Under the pieces are notes generated by a model. It made no database searches. It was given only the letters and a program-made list of their open reading frames with translations, and had not been told where the DNA came from. Below are positions 12,254 through 15,693 of a stretch of 15,693 bases of DNA, piece by piece. Origin of the DNA: Streptomyces sp. NRRL F-5122 (GTDB lineage: Bacteria; Actinomycetota; Actinomycetes; Streptomycetales; Streptomycetaceae); NCBI RefSeq assembly GCF_001507435.1, contig NZ_LMWH01000280.1, forward strand, positions 1 through 15,693, given 5' to 3'. The position numbers and the translations under genes were made by a program. How positions within the stretch are numbered: the first letter of the stretch is position 1; each line of letters opens with the position of its first letter.

Positions 12254-14725
12254 ATGGTGGACAAGGACGCGACCGACCCCTTCGTGCATGTCCGGGGCGC
12301 CGGTGAGAACAACCTGCGGAACATCGATGTCGACGTTCCGCGGGACGCGATGGTCGCCTTCACCGGCGTCTCCGGTTCGGGCAAGTCCTCGCTCGCGTTC
12401 GGCACGCTCTACGCGGAAGCCCAGCGGCGCTACTTCGAGTCCGTAGCACCGTACGCACGAAGGCTGTTGCAACAGGTCGGCGCACCGCACGTCCAGGAAA
12501 TCACCGGGCTGCCACCGGCCGTGGCCCTGCAGCAGCGACGCGGGTCGCCCAGCTCGCGCTCGACGGTCGGCACCCTCACCACGCTGTCCAATCTGCTGCG
12601 CATGCTGTACTCCCGCGCCGGCACCTATCCGCCCCGGGCCGCACGGCTGGAAGCCGAGTCGTTCTCACCCAACACCGCGGCCGGCGCCTGCCCGGAGTGC
12701 CACGGACTGGGCGTCGTGCACGACGTCGCCGAGGACCTGCTCGTCCCGGACCCCTCGCTGAGCATCCGCGAGGGGGCGATCGCCGCCTGGCCAGGCGCCT
12801 GGCAGGGCGCCAACCTGCGCAGTGTCGTGAGCGGCCTGGGGATCGACATCGACCGACCGTGGCGCAGGCTCAGGAAGAAGGACCGGGACTGGCTGCTGTA
12901 CACGGACGAACAGCCCTCCGTGTACATCGAGCCGGAGGAGGACCGCGTCGACTACGGCTATCAGGGCAAGTTCTGGAGCGCCCGCAAGCACGTCATGCAC
13001 GTCCTCGCCGACTCCAAGAGCGAGAAGATGCGCGAACGGGCGCTCCGGTTCGTCAGGAGTGTGCCCTGCCCCGAGTGTCACGGCAGCGGACTGCGGCCCG
13101 AGGCACTCGCCGTGACCTTCGCCGGACGTTCCATCGCCGAGATCAACGCGATGCCGCTCACCGAGGTCGTGGCGCTGCTGCGGCCCGTCGCGGGGCGGTC
13201 CGAGGCCGACGCCACCACGCCGACCGCCCGATCCGGGGAAACGACCGAGGTCGCGGTCCGGATCTGCGGTGATCTGGTCGCGCGGGTCGACGTACTGCTC
13301 GACCTGGGCCTCGGATATCTCAGCCTCGGGCGCCGTTCGACGACCCTGTCGCCAGGCGAGGCGCAGCGCCTGCGGATCGCCACCCAGCTGCGCTCGGGGC
13401 TGTTCGGCGTCGTCTACGTCCTCGACGAACCCTCCGCGGGCCTGCACCCGGCTGACGCGGAACCGCTGCTGAACGTGCTGGACCGCCTCAAGGCGGCGGG
13501 CAACTCGCTGTTCGTCGTGGAGCACGACATGGACGTCGTACGGCGGGCGGACTGGGTGGTCGACATCGGCCCCGGTGCGGGCGAGGGCGGCGGACGCGTG
13601 CTGTACAGCGGCCCGGTCGCCGGTCTTGAGCGGGTCGGGGAGTCGGCCACGAGCCAGTACCTGTTCGGGCGCGCCCAGCCGCTCGATCACCGCCCGCGCA
13701 CACCGCACGGCTGGCTGCACCTGAGCGGCGTCTCCCGCCACAATCTGCACGACGTGTCCGTCGACGTACCGCTGTGCGTACTGACGGCGGTGACGGGCGT
13801 GTCCGGTTCCGGAAAGTCGACGTTGGTGACGCAGGTGCTCGCCGAGGTCGTCCGCGGCCACCTCGGACTCGTACCCGAGGAACCCGACGAGGCGCAGCTG
13901 GAGGTCGACGTCCAGGACGCGTCGGGGGTCGAGTCGTTCGACCGGCTGGTCCGGGTCGACCAACGGCCCATCGGCCGAACACCCCGGTCCAACCTGGCCA
14001 CGTACACCGGGATGTTCGACGCGGTGCGCAAGCTGTACACGGCGACGGACGAAGCCAGGGCGCGCGGCTACTCGGCCGGGCGGTTCTCCTTCAACGTGCC
14101 CGAAGGGCGGTGCGAGACCTGCCAGGGTGAAGGATTCGTCGCGGTGGAACTGCTGTTCCTGCCCGGCACCTACGCGCCGTGCCCGACCTGCGGAGGCGCC
14201 CGGTACAACGCCGAAACGCTGGAAGTCACCTATCGCGGCAAGAACATCGCGGAAGTACTGGCGCTGTCCGTCGACGCCGCCGCCAAGTTCCTGTCCGACG
14301 TCCCGGCCGCCTCCCGCAGTCTGGAGACGTTGCGCGAGGTGGGACTGGGGTACCTGCGGCTGGGCCAGCCCGCGACGGAACTCAGCGGCGGTGAGGCGCA
14401 ACGCATCAAACTGGCCACCGAACTGCAGCGAGCCCGCCGCGGGCACGCGCTCTACCTGCTCGACGAGCCCACGGCGGGGCTGCACCCCTCGGACATCGCG
14501 CTGCTGCTGCGACAGCTGCACCAGCTCGTCGACGCCGGCAACACGGTCGTCCTCGTCGAGCACGACCTGGACACGATCGCCACCGCCGACTGGGTCATCG
14601 ACCTCGGTCCGGGCGGCGGCGACGCGGGCGGGCGGGTGGTCGCGGCAGGCCCGCCGGCCAAGGTGGCGAGGGCCCGCCGCAGCGCCACCGCACCCTATCT
14701 CGCGGCCCGGCTCGCGCGTTCCTGA
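12254..14725 (+). CDS. UvrA paralogue (short, drug-resistance-type excinuclease ATPase)
   Basis: This 823-residue protein has two UvrA ABC modules. The first has Walker A GVSGSGKS (38-45), CPEC pairs at C146/C149 and C272/C275, signature LSPGEAQR (366-373), and VVYVLDEPSAGLHP (387-399). The second has Walker A GVSGSGKST (515-523), a full zinc finger C620-x2-C623 to C643-x2-C646, signature ELSGGEAQR (709-717), and YLLDEPTAGLHP (734-745). Canonical UvrA is about 940 residues; this form lacks the first zinc finger and much of the UvrB-binding region. Such short paralogues (DrrC type) are known to protect producers from DNA-binding drugs such as daunorubicin. In-frame TAA at 12245 forces the start to ATG 12254 or GTG 12257; the ribosome binding site is poor. 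It is likely ATP-dependent DNA-damage recognition or drug displacement; the drug is unknown. Confidence 0.92.
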   Translation: MVDKDATDPFVHVRGAGENNLRNIDVDVPRDAMVAFTGVSGSGKSSLAFGTLYAEAQRRYFESVAPYARRLLQQVGAPHVQEITGLPPAVALQQRRGSPSSRSTVGTLTTLSNLLRMLYSRAGTYPPRAARLEAESFSPNTAAGACPECHGLGVVHDVAEDLLVPDPSLSIREGAIAAWPGAWQGANLRSVVSGLGIDIDRPWRRLRKKDRDWLLYTDEQPSVYIEPEEDRVDYGYQGKFWSARKHVMHVLADSKSEKMRERALRFVRSVPCPECHGSGLRPEALAVTFAGRSIAEINAMPLTEVVALLRPVAGRSEADATTPTARSGETTEVAVRICGDLVARVDVLLDLGLGYLSLGRRSTTLSPGEAQRLRIATQLRSGLFGVVYVLDEPSAGLHPADAEPLLNVLDRLKAAGNSLFVVEHDMDVVRRADWVVDIGPGAGEGGGRVLYSGPVAGLERVGESATSQYLFGRAQPLDHRPRTPHGWLHLSGVSRHNLHDVSVDVPLCVLTAVTGVSGSGKSTLVTQVLAEVVRGHLGLVPEEPDEAQLEVDVQDASGVESFDRLVRVDQRPIGRTPRSNLATYTGMFDAVRKLYTATDEARARGYSAGRFSFNVPEGRCETCQGEGFVAVELLFLPGTYAPCPTCGGARYNAETLEVTYRGKNIAEVLALSVDAAAKFLSDVPAASRSLETLREVGLGYLRLGQPATELSGGEAQRIKLATELQRARRGHALYLLDEPTAGLHPSDIALLLRQLHQLVDAGNTVVLVEHDLDTIATADWVIDLGPGGGDAGGRVVAAGPPAKVARARRSATAPYLAARLARS

Positions 14726-14738
14726 CGACAGCGCCAGG

Positions 14739-14757
14739 GGCTGAGCACCGGTCAGCC
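14739..14757 (+). terminator. Weak hairpin after the UvrA-like gene
   Basis: GGCTGA (14739-14744) and TCAGCC (14752-14757) form a six-pair stem with a seven-base loop 13 bases after the UvrA-like stop codon. No T-tract follows. The placement suits a terminator, but the strength is low. Confidence 0.3.
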
Positions 14758-14846
14758 GGGTTCGGGGGCGCAGGGTCGCGCGCGTCTCCATGCTGCGTTA
14801 ACAGCTTGTGGCGGATATTGCCCGCGAGGTGTCCCGTCAGGGCCCA

Positions 14847-15023
14847 CTACACGATGAGTTCGGCGATGTGGCGCATCTTCATGTCGGTGTGCGGGGAGAT
14901 CTCCCGTAGGACGTCCCCGCCGTCCTCCGCGCGCAGGCCGGCCAGCGTGGCCGACGTAGCCGAACTCGGGCCGCGACCGGTGGGGCAGACCGGACGCGCC
15001 CGCCACCCCGCCCCGCAGGGCAT
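14847..15023 (-). CDS. Possible small ORF or gene fragment, 58 residues
   Basis: A minus-strand ATG at 15023 (a GTG is at 15026) opens 58 codons that end in TAG at 14847. The second half, GLRAEDGGDVLREISPHTDM then KMRHIAELIV, looks like natural amphipathic protein rather than shadow translation; the first half is low-complexity and less convincing. No family is recognised. It begins directly after a stop codon that ends another protein-like segment in the same frame (15027-15242), so it may be the last part of a gene broken by nonsense changes. The Shine-Dalgarno sequence is weak. It is either a relic or a small gene; I lean to relic. Confidence 0.35.
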   Translation of the reverse strand: MPCGAGWRARPVCPTGRGPSSATSATLAGLRAEDGGDVLREISPHTDMKMRHIAELIV

Positions 15024-15026
15024 CAC

Positions 15027-15242
15027 TCAGCCGCCGAGTATCGCCCCCAATCCGCCGTGAATGAGCTGCTGAACCTCGGCCGCCAGACGGATGCCGTAGA
15101 AACCGGCAGTGACCATCCACGCGGCGACCGGACCGTGAACTCGGACCTGCTGATATGCCCGGCCGAAGAATGTCTTGGCAGGGCCATGCTGCTTTATGCC
15201 CTCGTCGCAAAGCGCCCCAGCCGAGCAGCCTCGGCAACGCGC
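15027..15242 (-). pseudogene. Protein-like segment in frame after the dehalogenase stop codon
   Basis: Directly after the TGA of the dehalogenase-like gene the same frame stays open for 71 codons to a TGA at 15027. It reads AKTFFGRAYQQVRVHGPVAA, then WMVTAGFYGIRLAAEVQQLI, then HGG. This is coherent, amphipathic protein sequence, unlike a random GC-rich frame, but it has no start codon of its own before an internal ATG. I do not recognise the family. It may be a gene fragment left by deletion, or a tail gained only by readthrough. With the next ORF it fills the gap 14847-15242; the remaining bases 14758-14846 show nothing. Confidence 0.35.
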
Positions 15243-15692
15243 TCAGAACCGCTCGATCAACTGGTCGGCGATCGCATCGAGGTCCTGCCCGATGTAGTCG
15301 GGTTGCGGGCCGACGTCGAGTGGTGCGTTGCCCTCGCGGAGGATGAGCGCCGTCTGCCAGCCGGCCGCCGCGGCGCCGATCGTGTCCCAGACGTGGCACG
15401 CCACCAGGCAGATGGCACCGGGATCGACCTCGAGTGCGCCGGCCACCGAGTGGTAGACCTCCGGTGCCGGTTTGTGGCATCGCACGGCCTCGACGCTGAA
15501 GCGGCGCTCGAACAGATCGCTCAGGCTGGCCCGCTCCAGCTGCCGCCCGGACATCTCCGGCGTGTTGTTGGTGAGCGTGAACAGCCTAAAGCCGTGGTCG
15601 TTGAGGCGGCGCAGGGCGGCGGGGACCTCGGGGTGGGGCGGCATGGCGGCGAACCGGTCGGTGAGTTCGGCGGTGTCGGCGTCGCTGATCGT
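15243..15692 (-). CDS. Haloacid dehalogenase-like hydrolase, C-terminal part (partial)
   Basis: The gene runs off the window; 149 residues are visible before the stop at 15243. It matches type II haloacid dehalogenases and related HAD phosphatases: motif II is FRLFTLTNN (Thr and Asn bind the substrate group), motif III is the lysine in RCHKPAPEVYHSV, and motif IV is LVACHVWDTIGAAAAGW, matching the 'SxxxWDxxGAxxxG' pattern of the family. The nucleophilic Asp of motif I lies outside the window. An ATG at 15644 is internal, because family sequence continues upstream of it (SDADTAELTDRFAAM). Members hydrolyse 2-haloalkanoic acids or small phosphates in the cytoplasm. It lies alone on the minus strand, convergent with the UvrA-like gene. 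Confidence 0.85.
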   Translation of the reverse strand, partial: TISDADTAELTDRFAAMPPHPEVPAALRRLNDHGFRLFTLTNNTPEMSGRQLERASLSDLFERRFSVEAVRCHKPAPEVYHSVAGALEVDPGAICLVACHVWDTIGAAAAGWQTALILREGNAPLDVGPQPDYIGQDLDAIADQLIERF

Positions 15693-15693
15693 G

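Noticed and set aside
12665..14791. A 708-residue open frame antisense to the UvrA-like gene
   Set aside because: It is a shadow of GC-rich codon bias. It has no recognisable domain, while the plus strand shows complete UvrA motifs.
14752..15480. A 242-residue minus-strand frame overlapping the dehalogenase
   Set aside because: It overlaps the clear HAD motifs in another frame and shows no domain of its own.
1..15693. tRNA, rRNA, riboswitch or CRISPR arrays
   Set aside because: I saw no cloverleaf, no rRNA sequence, no known riboswitch core and no spaced repeats.

Overview
The window is high-GC DNA with strong third-position GC bias and dense, overlapping genes. Its gene families (SpoIIE-type phosphatase, LuxR-type two-component pair, YtrA-type GntR regulator, TipA-type MerR regulator, UvrA paralogue) point to a streptomycete or close actinobacterial relative. 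The mix of regulators, envelope-modifying enzymes and decayed transposases suggests an accessory, chromosome-arm-like region rather than a core locus. This organism assignment is inference from gene content, not a database match.

Layout. (1) Positions 1-604: the 3' end of a SpoIIE-like phosphatase, then the frameshifted 5' part of an IS5-type transposase with a possible IS end. (2) 605-1363: a small two-helix membrane protein (PLDc_N type), then about 540 bases with no confident gene but a perfect Shine-Dalgarno sequence that lacks one. (3) 1364-3327, minus strand: a histidine kinase and NarL-type response regulator, overlapping by ATGA. (4) 3451-4026, plus strand: a small SAM methyltransferase resembling phospholipid N-methyltransferases, divergent from the kinase. 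(5) 4300-9490, minus strand: six co-directional genes in two sets. The upstream set is a GntR/YtrA regulator, an ABC ATPase and an ABC permease, joined by ATGA overlaps. The downstream set is a SAM methyltransferase, an OafA-like acyltransferase and a polysaccharide deacetylase. (6) 9548-9925: a decayed transposase 3' end containing a ten-unit hexanucleotide repeat, wedged between the two divergent regulators. (7) 9926-14725, plus strand: a TipA-like MerR drug-sensor regulator with a recognisable 19-bp-spacer promoter, overlapping by ATGA a GT1-type glycosyltransferase, followed by a short UvrA paralogue of the drug-resistance type. (8) 14726-15693: gene debris and the 3' part of a haloacid-dehalogenase-like hydrolase on the minus strand.

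How it may work together. The TipA-like regulator and glycosyltransferase look like a drug-sensing and drug-glycosylating unit, and the UvrA paralogue next to them could protect DNA from an intercalating or alkylating compound. The GntR-ABC set and the methyltransferase-acyltransferase-deacetylase set look like envelope-stress and cell-surface modification functions. These functional links are inferences from family and position. I found no tRNA, rRNA, CRISPR array or complete mobile element. I cannot claim an undescribed system with confidence; the best candidates are the TipA/glycosyltransferase/UvrA block and the deacetylase operon with its altered active site.
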